Shown here: positions 1-8,071 of the stretch, piece after piece
How the letters are laid out: each line of letters opens with the position of its first letter
How positions within the stretch are numbered: the first letter of the stretch is position 1
From: Bacillota bacterium
Lineage (GTDB): Bacteria > Bacillota > Clostridia > Oscillospirales > Acutalibacteraceae
NCBI GenBank assembly: GCA_023416955.1
Contig: JAEZGM010000047.1
Location: 1-64,000 of the forward strand
DNA: 64,000 nt
Direction of reading: 5' to 3'
Made by a program: the position numbers and the translations under genes
The notes under the pieces: generated by a model
What the model was told of the DNA's origin: nothing
The model's input: the letters and a program-made list of their open reading frames with translations, nothing else
The model's database searches: none

Positions 1-7
1 AACACCG

Positions 8-40
8 GGGCCCCCCCTCCCCACGGCCGAGGAGGGGCCC
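8..40 (-). terminator. GC-rich hairpin after glgP
   Basis: The segments CCCCTCC (14-20) and GGAGGGG (31-37) pair around a 10-nt loop, extended by GGG/CCC on the outside with a bulge. It lies 27 bases past the glgP stop on the minus strand, so it may end that transcript. The following bases are not U-rich, which makes a classical intrinsic terminator doubtful. Confidence 0.35.
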
Positions 41-66
41 ATGAAAATTTAATCATTATAAAATGA

Positions 67-2400
67 TTAAATACCCCAGATTTCCTTTGCGTACTGCTTA
101 ATCGTCCGGTCGCTGGAAAACTTTCCGGCATTGGCGGCATTGATAAAGCACTTTTGTGTGAAATGGAAACGGTCGGAATAGTCCGAATTTGCTTTTAGTC
201 TCGCTTCACAGTACGGAATAAAATCAAGAAGCAGGTAGTAGTGGTCGGGTTTGTGCCAGCTTGCGCCTTCCAGAATCGCATTATACAGCTCGCGGAACAT
301 CCCTGTGCCGCCATCGTCAAATGTGCCGTCAATCAGCGTATCCACGACTTTTTTGATTCTGGGATTCTGCTCATACAGCGCTTTGGGATTGTAAGAATCC
401 GCAATCTTTTCCAGATCCTCTACCCGCGCGCCAAAGATGTAGTTGTTCTCTTCCCCTGCCTGCTGCACGATTTCTACATTTGCCCCGTCGTAAGTACCCA
501 GCGTAACCGCCCCGTTGAGCATAAATTTCATATTACTGGTACCGGAAGCCTCGGTGCCGGCTGTGGAGATCTGCTCGGAAATATCGGCGGCCGGTACAAT
601 TTTTTCCGCATAAGACACATTATAGTTGGAAACGAAGACGACCTGCATTTTACCGTTTACCTCGGGGTCCTGATTGACCAGTTTTGCGATTTCATGGATG
701 TATTTAATGATCCCCTTCGCACGGTAATAGCCAGGCGCCGCCTTTGCGCCGAACAAAAACACCGTCGGGTAAAAATCGCGGATTCGTCCGTCTTTCAAAC
801 CGAAGTAAATATCCAGAATAGAAAATGCGTTTAAGAGCTGGCGCTTGTATTCGTGCAGGCGTTTCACCTGCACATCGTAGATGAAATCGGGGTTCAGACG
901 GATACCGTCCTTCTTTTCAACGTACTCGGAAAGCTGCTGCTTTTTAATACGCTTAATCTGCGCAAACTGGCTGATCACGGATTCATTGTCCTTGTATTCT
1001 TCTAATCCCTTAAGCTTATCCAGGTCGGTCACCCACGCCGAGCCGATTTTGTCGGTGATAAATCCGGAAAGCTCCCTATTGGAAAGGGCAAGCCAGCGGC
1101 GCTGGGTTATGCCGTTTGTCTTGTTGTTGAATCGCTCAGGATAAATATGATACCACTCTTTCAAGACAGTCGTTTTTAAAAGGTCAGTGTGAATTTCAGC
1201 AACACCATTGGTGGAGTGCGTAGCAAAAACAGCCATATTCGCCATGTGTATTCTGTTGGTGTCATCAATAATAAGATACGGTTTCTGCGCTTCGTCGGCA
1301 ACACCCATTGAGGAAAGCTCTTTCTGAAGTTCTTTATTGAGCAGAACAACAACGCGGTAAACGTCCGGCAAAACGGATTTAAACAGCTTTGCGTCCCACT
1401 TTTCAAGCGCTTCCGCCATAATGGTATGATTCGTGTAAGCAAATGTCTGTTTCGCAATCTTGAGCGCCTTTTTGAAAGAAACCCCCTCTATGGAAAGAAG
1501 GCGGATCAATTCCGGAATGGATACGACCGGGTGTGTATCGTTCAGCTGGATTGCATATTCCGCGGAGAAGTTGGAAAAATCACTTCCATGCTTCTTTTGG
1601 TAGGTTCGGATCAAATCCTGCAGGGAAGCGCTGGAGAAAAAGTACTGTTGCTTCAGGCGCAGTTTTTTGCCTTTGTCGGTGTCGTCATTCGGGTAAAGCA
1701 CGCTGGAAATTGCTTCCGCGCTGTCTTTTTCATGAACGGCCTGATCATATTTCTGATCGTTAAACAGCTTGAAATCAAAGTCGTGAAGCGGTTCCGCCTG
1801 CCATAGGCGCAGCGTATTCACCATGGTTGCGCCGTATCCGATCACCGGCATGTCATAGGGAACCGCATACACCGTCTGGTCTTTAAATTCAACTTTAATT
1901 TTGTCTTCTTCATGGCGTACCGACCACGGATCGCCGAAGCGCTGCCAATTATCCGCGGTTTCTTTTTGAAACCCGTCTTCGAAATATTGCTTGAACAGCC
2001 CGTATTTATAGCGGATTCCATAGCCGTTCAGCGGGATTTCCTGTGTTGCCGCGGAATCAAGGAAGCACGCAGCCAAACGCCCCAAACCGCCGTTGCCGAG
2101 CGCAGCGTCCTCTACATCCTCAAATATATTAATATCAATATTATTCTCATTGAACAGCTCTGACAATTGATTGAGCAGGCCAAGGTTCAGCAAATTGCTG
2201 TAGATCATTCGGCCGATCAGAAATTCCGCGGAGAAATAACAGCCTTTTTTGCCGTGCGTCTCACTCTCCCATTTGGGTCTTACATTTTTCATGGCCGCAC
2301 GGGAAACCGCATTGTAAAGCTCGTCCGTATTTGCCGATTTCATGTCTTTGCCGTAGTCGAGTTCCAGAATGTTCAGAATATCGCTCTTAAATGTGTTCAT
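67..2400 (-). CDS. glgP: Glycogen/starch phosphorylase
   Basis: Cytosolic PLP-dependent glucosyltransferase (GT35) that phosphorolyses alpha-1,4-glucan ends to glucose-1-phosphate. The 777-residue length is close to the family norm. The PLP signature EASGTSNMKFMLN is intact, with the cofactor lysine at about residue 625. The glucan-binding N-terminal half carries GNGGLGRLAACF and the GYGIRYKYGLF segment, and QLNDTHP is also present. I place the start at the ATG at 2398-2400, spaced from a GAGGAG ribosome site; a TTG codon just upstream is in frame but sits closer to that site. No other glycogen genes are adjacent. The gene diverges from a LacI-family regulator, which is a plausible controller but unproven. 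Confidence 0.95.
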   Translation of the reverse strand: MNTFKSDILNILELDYGKDMKSANTDELYNAVSRAAMKNVRPKWESETHGKKGCYFSAEFLIGRMIYSNLLNLGLLNQLSELFNENNIDINIFEDVEDAALGNGGLGRLAACFLDSAATQEIPLNGYGIRYKYGLFKQYFEDGFQKETADNWQRFGDPWSVRHEEDKIKVEFKDQTVYAVPYDMPVIGYGATMVNTLRLWQAEPLHDFDFKLFNDQKYDQAVHEKDSAEAISSVLYPNDDTDKGKKLRLKQQYFFSSASLQDLIRTYQKKHGSDFSNFSAEYAIQLNDTHPVVSIPELIRLLSIEGVSFKKALKIAKQTFAYTNHTIMAEALEKWDAKLFKSVLPDVYRVVVLLNKELQKELSSMGVADEAQKPYLIIDDTNRIHMANMAVFATHSTNGVAEIHTDLLKTTVLKEWYHIYPERFNNKTNGITQRRWLALSNRELSGFITDKIGSAWVTDLDKLKGLEEYKDNESVISQFAQIKRIKKQQLSEYVEKKDGIRLNPDFIYDVQVKRLHEYKRQLLNAFSILDIYFGLKDGRIRDFYPTVFLFGAKAAPGYYRAKGIIKYIHEIAKLVNQDPEVNGKMQVVFVSNYNVSYAEKIVPAADISEQISTAGTEASGTSNMKFMLNGAVTLGTYDGANVEIVQQAGEENNYIFGARVEDLEKIADSYNPKALYEQNPRIKKVVDTLIDGTFDDGGTGMFRELYNAILEGASWHKPDHYYLLLDFIPYCEARLKANSDYSDRFHFTQKCFINAANAGKFSSDRTIKQYAKEIWGI

Positions 2401-2555
2401 CAAAACAGCTCCTCATATATGAGATATTTTCGATTATTTTCGAAATTCTTTCAGAATAATATCATTATTTCAATAGTGTGTCAACATATTATGCACATTC
2501 TTTCAGCAATCGACAATTTCCTTACAGATTCGGTCATAAGGATTTATAGAAAGTA

Positions 2556-2585
2556 TTGAAATTGAATCTGATTTCAGTATATACT
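2556..2585 (+). promoter_or_regulatory. Promoter with embedded operator for lacI-type gene
   Basis: TTGAAA (2556-2561) and TATACT (2580-2585) are separated by 18 bases. The spacer holds a perfect 6-bp inverted repeat, TGAAAT (2557-2562) and ATTTCA (2571-2576), a good candidate operator for autoregulation or for control of divergent glgP. This is read directly from sequence; binding is inferred. Confidence 0.5.
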
Positions 2586-2613
2586 TGTGAGGATGAAAGA
2601 AATGAGGGATTTC

Positions 2614-3615
2614 ATGCCTACAATCAAGGACATTGCAAACAAACTTGGCGTCGCGGTCAGCACGGTTTCAAAGGGACTGAACGGTGCAAGCGACATCAGT
2701 GAGGAAATGCGGCAGCTGGTGCTGGATACTGCCGTAGAGATGGGCTACGCTTCAAAAAAAGTTCAGATGCTCGGCAAACGCAAAGTCTGTGTACTCATCG
2801 AAAATATGGAGTATGAAAACATCGACCAATTCGGGTATGAAATCATCGTCGGATTTAAGCTGAGCGCGGCTCGCCGTCATTGTGACGTTACGGTAATTCC
2901 GAGCAGCTTAAATTTACAGACTACGGAGAAATTTGATTCCTATATGCTGAAATATGGTTACAGCGGCGCTTTTTTGCTCGGTTTTTCCCTGCATGACGAC
3001 TACATCAATCAGCTGTATAAAACAACGGTGCCAACGGTTCTGCTTGACAATTATATTCCAAACAAAAATGTCGGCTATGTGGGGACTGATGGATTCAACG
3101 GTATTGACCTGGCCGTGAAGCATCTTGCGGACTACGGGCACAGGCGCATTGCGCTGCTGAACGGCTCCAAAAACAGCATGGTCACAAATGAACGGCAGCT
3201 GGCTTTTACACAAAGCATGGAGAAATACGCGCTGGATTTCGACCCCAATCTGATCACCAACGGGTACTATGTTCCGGAATGTGCAAAAGATCATGTCAGT
3301 ACGTTTCTGGAGCGCGGCGCCACGGCCATTGTTTGTGCCAGTGACCTGATTGCGTCGGGCGTGATTGCCGAACTGCACCGCCTGGGAAAGCGTGTGCCGG
3401 AGGACGTCAGCGTGGTCGGGTTTGACGATCTGCCGATTGCACAACATTTGACGCCTACTTTGACTACCATCCGTCAGGATCGCGTTTCCATAGGAAAAAG
3501 CGCGTTTATGATGCTTGAGGAACTGATCGCCGGGGTAAGCATCAGTAAGCTGTTGCTGAAACCGGAGTTGATCATCAGAAATTCAACCGGAATTTGCCCT
3601 AAAAACGAGACTTAG
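2614..3615 (+). CDS. LacI-family transcriptional regulator
   Basis: DNA-binding repressor/activator of the LacI/GalR family, 333 residues. The N-terminus PTIKDIANKLGVAVSTVSKG is the helix-turn-helix and is followed by the hinge; the rest is a periplasmic-binding-protein-like sugar sensor, including the terminal segment VVGFDDLPIAQHLTPTLTTI. I chose the ATG at 2614 because family members begin M-x-T-I-K-D and a GAGGG ribosome site sits 5 bases upstream; an in-frame GTG at 2587 would add nine unusual residues. Divergence from glgP suggests control of glycogen or alpha-glucan use, but the ligand cannot be read from sequence. Confidence 0.9.
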   Translation: MPTIKDIANKLGVAVSTVSKGLNGASDISEEMRQLVLDTAVEMGYASKKVQMLGKRKVCVLIENMEYENIDQFGYEIIVGFKLSAARRHCDVTVIPSSLNLQTTEKFDSYMLKYGYSGAFLLGFSLHDDYINQLYKTTVPTVLLDNYIPNKNVGYVGTDGFNGIDLAVKHLADYGHRRIALLNGSKNSMVTNERQLAFTQSMEKYALDFDPNLITNGYYVPECAKDHVSTFLERGATAIVCASDLIASGVIAELHRLGKRVPEDVSVVGFDDLPIAQHLTPTLTTIRQDRVSIGKSAFMMLEELIAGVSISKLLLKPELIIRNSTGICPKNET

Positions 3616-3616
3616 C

Positions 3617-3645
3617 TTGCATTTTGATCCCGAAAGTGTTAATAT
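3617..3645 (+). promoter_or_regulatory. Promoter of the pheST T-box transcript
   Basis: TTGCAT (3617-3622), a 17-base spacer and TAATAT (3640-3645). Transcription would start near 3652, just before the first structured bases of the T-box leader. The -35 overlaps the region immediately after the lacI stop codon. Confidence 0.6.
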
Positions 3646-3654
3646 CATAATTCA

Positions 3655-3866
3655 AGACAACACAGTGAAAAAGGAAGTACTCTTTCCATTTATCTGCCAA
3701 GAGAGGGCGTGCCGCGGCTGAAAACGCGCCTGCAGACCGGAACGGGGAAGTTCCCTTTGGAGTGGCGCGGCTGAAATTTCAGTAGGTTGCGACGGCTGGC
3801 ACCGTTAACGGCCTCAAGAGTATAATTTTAGGGTGGTACCACGAAGTCAAGCTTCGTCCCTTTTTG
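3655..3866 (+). ncRNA. T-box leader, phenylalanine-type
   Basis: tRNA-sensing riboregulator controlling pheST by antitermination. The conserved T-box AGGGTGGTACCACG lies at 3830-3843, followed by the competing terminator stem ACGAAG (3841-3846)/CTTCGT (3852-3857), then CCC and a U run. The specifier is most likely TTC (Phe) at 3751-3753, in the expected position after the GAAG bulge and before GGAG. Uncharged tRNA-Phe would stabilise the antiterminator and switch on synthetase expression. The downstream genes agree with the codon read. Confidence 0.92.
3841..3865 (+). terminator. T-box regulatory terminator
   Basis: Six-base stem ACGAAG/CTTCGT with a 5-base loop followed by CCC and TTTTT. 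It overlaps the T-box core, so antiterminator and terminator are mutually exclusive. A second T-rich stretch follows at about 3878-3885. Confidence 0.85.
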
Positions 3867-3920
3867 GGGGCGGAGCTTTTTTGTATTCCTGTTCATTTTA
3901 TACCGAAAGGAAGAAATGTA

Positions 3921-4940
3921 ATGAAAGAAATGCTGGAGCAAATCCGCGAAAATGCCATTCGCGAATTGAATGACGCAAAAGGTCAGCAGGTTTTAGAAAA
4001 TTTGAGAATCAAATACTTGGGTAAAAAAGGGGAATTGACTGCAATCTTGAAGCAGATGGGTGGCCTTTCTGCGGAAGAACGCCCGAAAATCGGTCAGCTG
4101 GCTAATGACGTGCGCGCCGTCATTGAGCAGGATCTGCTGCAGCGCGCTGCGGAACTGAAGGAAGGCGAGCTTGCCAAAAGGCTGGAACGTGAAAAGCTTG
4201 ACGTGACCATGCCGGGCAAAAAGCACGAGCTTGGGGCCAAACATCCGCTTAGCATTGAGCTTGACGCCATCAAGGAAATCTTTGTCGGTATGGGCTTTGA
4301 AATTGTGGAGGGTCCGGAAGTCGAATATGACTATTACAATTTTGAGGCGCTGAACATTCCAAAGGATCACCCAGCACGCGATACGCAGGATACATTTTAT
4401 ATCAATGATAACATTCTGCTGCGCACTCAAACTTCTCCTGTACAGGTGCGTGTAATGGAAAAGCAGAAGCCGCCGATCCGCATCATTTCACCGGGCCGTG
4501 TTTACCGTTCCGACGCGGTGGACGCCACCCACTCCCCACTCTTCCATCAAATTGAAGGTCTTGTGGTTGACAAGGGGATTACCTTTGCAGATTTGAAAGG
4601 TACGCTGGAAACATTTGTGAAGCGGATGTACGGCGAAGATTCTGTCGTGCGTTTCCGCCCGCACCATTTTCCGTTTACGGAACCTTCCGCCGAAGTGGAT
4701 GTGCAGTGCTTCAGCTGCCACGGAAAGGGCTGCCGCCTGTGCAAGGGCGAAGGCTGGATTGAAATTTTGGGCTGCGGCATGGTGCACCCAAAGGTGCTCA
4801 GCAACTGCGGAATCGACCCAGAGGTTTACAGCGGATTCGCGCTCGGCATGGGTTTGGAGCGCGTTGTCATGAGAAAATACAATATCGATGACCTGCGTCT
4901 TTTCTATGAAAACGACGTTCGGTTCCTGAAACAATTTTAA
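3921..4940 (+). CDS. pheS: Phenylalanine--tRNA ligase alpha subunit
   Basis: Catalytic subunit of the alpha2-beta2 class II synthetase that charges tRNA-Phe; 339 residues, the usual size. An N-terminal coiled-coil arm (about residues 1-90) is followed by the class II core: motif 2 region with SPGRVYRSDAVDATHSPLFH and motif 3 GMGLERVVMRKY near the end. A CxxC-x4-CxxC stretch (CFSCHGKGCRLC) is inserted before the GMVHP segment, as in other Firmicutes, and may bind zinc. The ATG at 3921 follows a GAAAGGAAG site; an in-frame start at 3864 would lie inside the T-box terminator and is rejected. It is followed 21 bases later by pheT and controlled by the T-box leader. Confidence 0.97.
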   Translation: MKEMLEQIRENAIRELNDAKGQQVLENLRIKYLGKKGELTAILKQMGGLSAEERPKIGQLANDVRAVIEQDLLQRAAELKEGELAKRLEREKLDVTMPGKKHELGAKHPLSIELDAIKEIFVGMGFEIVEGPEVEYDYYNFEALNIPKDHPARDTQDTFYINDNILLRTQTSPVQVRVMEKQKPPIRIISPGRVYRSDAVDATHSPLFHQIEGLVVDKGITFADLKGTLETFVKRMYGEDSVVRFRPHHFPFTEPSAEVDVQCFSCHGKGCRLCKGEGWIEILGCGMVHPKVLSNCGIDPEVYSGFALGMGLERVVMRKYNIDDLRLFYENDVRFLKQF

Positions 4941-4961
4941 TTTCTGAGGAGGCGTGAAAAA

Positions 4962-7340
4962 ATGAATCTTTCCATGAAATGGTTAAAAGAGTTTGTTGCT
5001 TTGGATGAAATGCCAATGCGTGATTTTACGGAAGCTATGACAATGAGCGGCTCCAAGGTAGAGGGCTGGGAACCCGAAGGCAGTGAAATTGAGAACGTTG
5101 TAGTCGGGAAAGTACTTTCCCTTGACAGGCATCCTGACTCCGATCATCTTTGGATTACGCAGATAGACATTGGAGCGGACGCACCGGTTCAGATCGTAAC
5201 CGGCGCACAGAACCTGAAAGTCGGCGATATAGTGCCGACAGCACTGCATAATTCCACGCTGCCCGGCGACAAAAAAATTAAAAAGGGAAAACTGCGCGGC
5301 ATTGAAAGCAACGGTATGCTCTGCTCCCTCTCCGAATTGGGGCTGACAAAGCATGATTTCCCTTACGCGATTGAAGACGGCATCTTCGTTTTGCAGGAAG
5401 ACTGCACGCTGGGGCAGCCGATTTGCGACGCGCTCGGTTTCAATGACACAAAGGTTGAGTTTGAAATCACCTCCAACCGCCCCGACTGTTTTTCCATGAT
5501 CGGCCTTGCACGCGAAGCCGCCGCGACTTTTGACAAGCCGCTGATGCTGCATCAGCCTTCCGTGAAAGCGGGCCACGGTTCCTGCAGGGACTTACTGAAT
5601 GTAAAGGTGGACGCGGCGGACCTTTGCTCCGTTTACCACGCGCGCATTGTCAAAAATGTCCGCGTAAAGCCTTCCCCGCGCTGGATGCGTGAGCGCCTTC
5701 GCGCAATGGGTGTACGTCCCATCAATAATATCGTGGATATTACAAACTATGTGATGCTGGAGTACGGTCAGCCGATGCACTCGTTTGACCTTCGATTTAT
5801 TGCGGGAAGCCGGATTCATGTGCGCCGCGCGCAGGGCGGTGAATCCATTACCACACTGGACGGCGTAGAACGTACTTTGACACCGAAGAACCTTGTCATC
5901 GCCGACGCGGAAAAGCCGATTGCCATTGCCGGTGTAATGGGCGGGGAATTCAGCGGTATTGTGGACGATACCACAACCATCGTATTTGAATCTGCCTGCT
6001 TTGACGGCGCTTCCGTACGCACAACCGCACGCGATCATGGAATGAGAACGGACGCTTCCTCCCGGTACGAAAAAGGGCTTGACCCGAACAACTGTCTGCC
6101 CGCACTGGAGCGCGCCTGTGAACTGGTTGAACTACTGGACGCAGGCGATGTTTTGGACGATGTGATTACAGACAGCCACTTTGAAAGCGGTCGCAGAAGA
6201 ATTCACCTGGATACAGACTGGACGAATCGTTTTCTTGATATTCAACTCACAACGGAGCAGATGAAATCCATTCTGCAAAAACTGGACTGTGAGTTTGACG
6301 GCGACGATATTTTGATTCCCACCTTCCGCCCCGACCTACAGCATAAGGCCGATATTGCGGAGGAAATCGCGCGCTTTTACGGCTACAATAAAATTCCGGG
6401 CACCCCGCTCCCCGGCGGCGCACAGGGAAAATACTCCGTCCGTCAGAAGTTTGAGCGTACCGTCAGTGACACAATGCTGGCGATTGGCGCAAGCGAGATT
6501 ATGACATACTCTTTTATCAGCCCGAAATATTATGATAAAATCCGTATGCCCGCCGATGCTGCGCTGCGTAGATCCATCGTGATTTCAAATCCTTTGGGCG
6601 AAGATACAAGCATTATGAGAACGACAGCGCTTCCTTCCATGATGGAGGTGCTTGCTCGTAATTACAATAACCGCAATGCGCAGGCCTGCCTGTTTGAGCT
6701 GGCAAGCGAATACATTCCAACAACCGAAGATCAGCTGCCGAGCGAAAAAACGAGCCTGATTGTCGGCATGTACGGCGGCGATTCCGATTTCTTTACGGCA
6801 AAAGGAATGGCGGAGCAGATTCTGGAAAAGCTTTCTGTAACCGATTACGAAATAGAAGCATCTTCGGAAGAATACAGCTACCACCCCGGCCGCTGCGCCG
6901 TGCTGACGCTTGCCGGTCAGCGCCTCGGCATTATTGGTGAAATACATCCGAAGGCGGCTGAAAACTACGGGATTGAAGGCCGTGTTTACAGCTTTACCCT
7001 TGATGTTGACCTGATGTTTGAACACGCGAAAACCGAAAAGACCTATACTCCCCTGCCGAAGTTCCCGGCGGTGACTCGCGACCTTGCGCTCCTGTGCGAC
7101 GAGAGCATTCCCGTACTCACGCTTGAAAAAGCGATCACACGCGGCGCGGGTGCCCTGCTCGAGAAAATTGAACTGTTCGATGTATATCAGGGAGAGCAAA
7201 TCGAGAGCGGCAAAAAAAGCGTGGCGTTCAGCATCGTGCTGCGTTCCGGCGATAATACGCTGACAGACGAGCATACCGCGGCTGTGATGAAAAAGGTCAT
7301 GAAAGAGCTTGAAAAAATCGGCGCTGTATTGCGCTCCTGA
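4962..7340 (+). CDS. pheT: Phenylalanine--tRNA ligase beta subunit
   Basis: Large subunit of the heterotetrameric Phe synthetase, 792 residues, typical of bacteria. The N-terminus carries the EMAP/tRNA-binding fold (about residues 40-150), then the B3/B4 editing region that removes Tyr-tRNA-Phe, B5, the pseudo-catalytic core, and a C-terminal ferredoxin-like anticodon-binding domain (about residues 700-792, beginning near PLPKFPAVTRDLALLCD). A strong GAGGAGG site precedes the ATG. It is co-transcribed with pheS. Confidence 0.97.
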   Translation: MNLSMKWLKEFVALDEMPMRDFTEAMTMSGSKVEGWEPEGSEIENVVVGKVLSLDRHPDSDHLWITQIDIGADAPVQIVTGAQNLKVGDIVPTALHNSTLPGDKKIKKGKLRGIESNGMLCSLSELGLTKHDFPYAIEDGIFVLQEDCTLGQPICDALGFNDTKVEFEITSNRPDCFSMIGLAREAAATFDKPLMLHQPSVKAGHGSCRDLLNVKVDAADLCSVYHARIVKNVRVKPSPRWMRERLRAMGVRPINNIVDITNYVMLEYGQPMHSFDLRFIAGSRIHVRRAQGGESITTLDGVERTLTPKNLVIADAEKPIAIAGVMGGEFSGIVDDTTTIVFESACFDGASVRTTARDHGMRTDASSRYEKGLDPNNCLPALERACELVELLDAGDVLDDVITDSHFESGRRRIHLDTDWTNRFLDIQLTTEQMKSILQKLDCEFDGDDILIPTFRPDLQHKADIAEEIARFYGYNKIPGTPLPGGAQGKYSVRQKFERTVSDTMLAIGASEIMTYSFISPKYYDKIRMPADAALRRSIVISNPLGEDTSIMRTTALPSMMEVLARNYNNRNAQACLFELASEYIPTTEDQLPSEKTSLIVGMYGGDSDFFTAKGMAEQILEKLSVTDYEIEASSEEYSYHPGRCAVLTLAGQRLGIIGEIHPKAAENYGIEGRVYSFTLDVDLMFEHAKTEKTYTPLPKFPAVTRDLALLCDESIPVLTLEKAITRGAGALLEKIELFDVYQGEQIESGKKSVAFSIVLRSGDNTLTDEHTAAVMKKVMKELEKIGAVLRS

Positions 7341-7362
7341 CAGCATCGTTCATAAAAAGTTC

Positions 7363-7391
7363 TTGAATTTATTTTGCTTATGTTGTATTAT
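7363..7391 (+). promoter_or_regulatory. Promoter of ireB
   Basis: TTGAAT (7363-7368), 17-base spacer, TATTAT (7386-7391). The start site would fall only a few bases before the GGAGGTG ribosome site at 7401, giving a very short leader. Confidence 0.6.
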
Positions 7392-7412
7392 GACAGTACT
7401 GGAGGTGTTTCC

Positions 7413-7658
7413 ATGCTTGATAAGACAATGACATTTTCTTTGGGTGATGACCGAGAAGGGGACATTAAAAAGATCCTCACCATTGTATATGACGCATTGA
7501 AAGAAAAAGGGTATAACCCGATCAGTCAGATCGTTGGCTATATTCTATCGGAAGATCCCACTTACATCACCACACATAACAGCGCGCGCAGTCTTATTCG
7601 CAGGATAGACCGAGACGAATTGTTACAGGTTTTGCTGAAATCCTATCTGGGTGAATAA
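7413..7658 (+). CDS. ireB: IreB-family regulatory phosphoprotein (UPF0297)
   Basis: Small cytosolic protein of 81 residues. In Enterococcus the homologue is phosphorylated by the Ser/Thr kinase IreK and affects cephalosporin tolerance; the biochemical role elsewhere is unknown. Family-typical blocks are MTFSLGDD, LKEKGYNPISQIVGYILSEDPTYITTH and ARSLIRRIDRDELLEQ-like sequence (here DRDELLQVLL). The ATG at 7413 follows GGAGGTG; a longer reading frame from 7374 would begin inside the promoter and is rejected. In many Firmicutes the next genes are ruvX and a DUF1292 gene; neither is present here. Confidence 0.9.
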   Translation: MLDKTMTFSLGDDREGDIKKILTIVYDALKEKGYNPISQIVGYILSEDPTYITTHNSARSLIRRIDRDELLQVLLKSYLGE

Positions 7659-7705
7659 ACCCCCTTGCAGTGGGCATATCAGTTGAATAAAAAGGAGGAT
7701 TACGA

Positions 7706-8005
7706 ATGGATGAAAACAAAGAGATCGCAGAGCAGTTCCCTACCTACAAAGGAAAACCCTTGGTACGCTGCGGTGATGTGATTTATTACGGAAGCATGAA
7801 AGATAAATACGTTGTGAAACTTGAAATTAAAAGCAAGAAAAAAGTAAATGACTTGGAAGTAGCCGATAAGGTTTCTGTTCAATTGATGTATACGGATCAA
7901 AATATCCGTGCCCGCAAACAGATTGTGAAATCCAGTGAGAAAAACGGCCTATACCTTGCTATGGATATTGCCGATGCATGGCTTTCAAGAGCTTTGGCTG
8001 AATGA
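7706..8005 (+). CDS. Conserved small protein of unknown function
   Basis: A 99-residue soluble, charged protein with a good ribosome site (AAAGGAGG, 7691-7698). It looks like one compact domain: a beta-rich N-terminal half with GKPLVRCGDVIYYGSMKDKYVV and a helical C-terminal end (LAMDIADAWLSRALAE). There are no membrane segments, signal peptide or recognisable catalytic motif. It follows ireB by 47 bases and is closed by a strong terminator, so the two may form one unit. I do not recognise a named family. The well-formed start, terminator and codon pattern make it a real gene. Confidence 0.8.
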   Translation: MDENKEIAEQFPTYKGKPLVRCGDVIYYGSMKDKYVVKLEIKSKKKVNDLEVADKVSVQLMYTDQNIRARKQIVKSSEKNGLYLAMDIADAWLSRALAE

Positions 8006-8018
8006 TTTATATGACACG

Positions 8019-8052
8019 AAAGGCGATACGGAATTTTCCGTATCGCCTTTTT
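8019..8052. terminator. Bidirectional intrinsic terminator
   Basis: AAGGCGATACGGA (8020-8032) pairs with TCCGTATCGCCTT around a 4-base loop, flanked by A and T tracts. It separates the plus-strand 99-residue gene from convergent purD and can serve both. Confidence 0.9.
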
Positions 8053-8071
8053 ACTTTTACTGTTCAATTGA

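Noticed and set aside
3864..3920. Upstream extension of pheS
   Set aside because: Begins within the T-box terminator, and the ATG at 3921 has a ribosome site and gives the normal family length.
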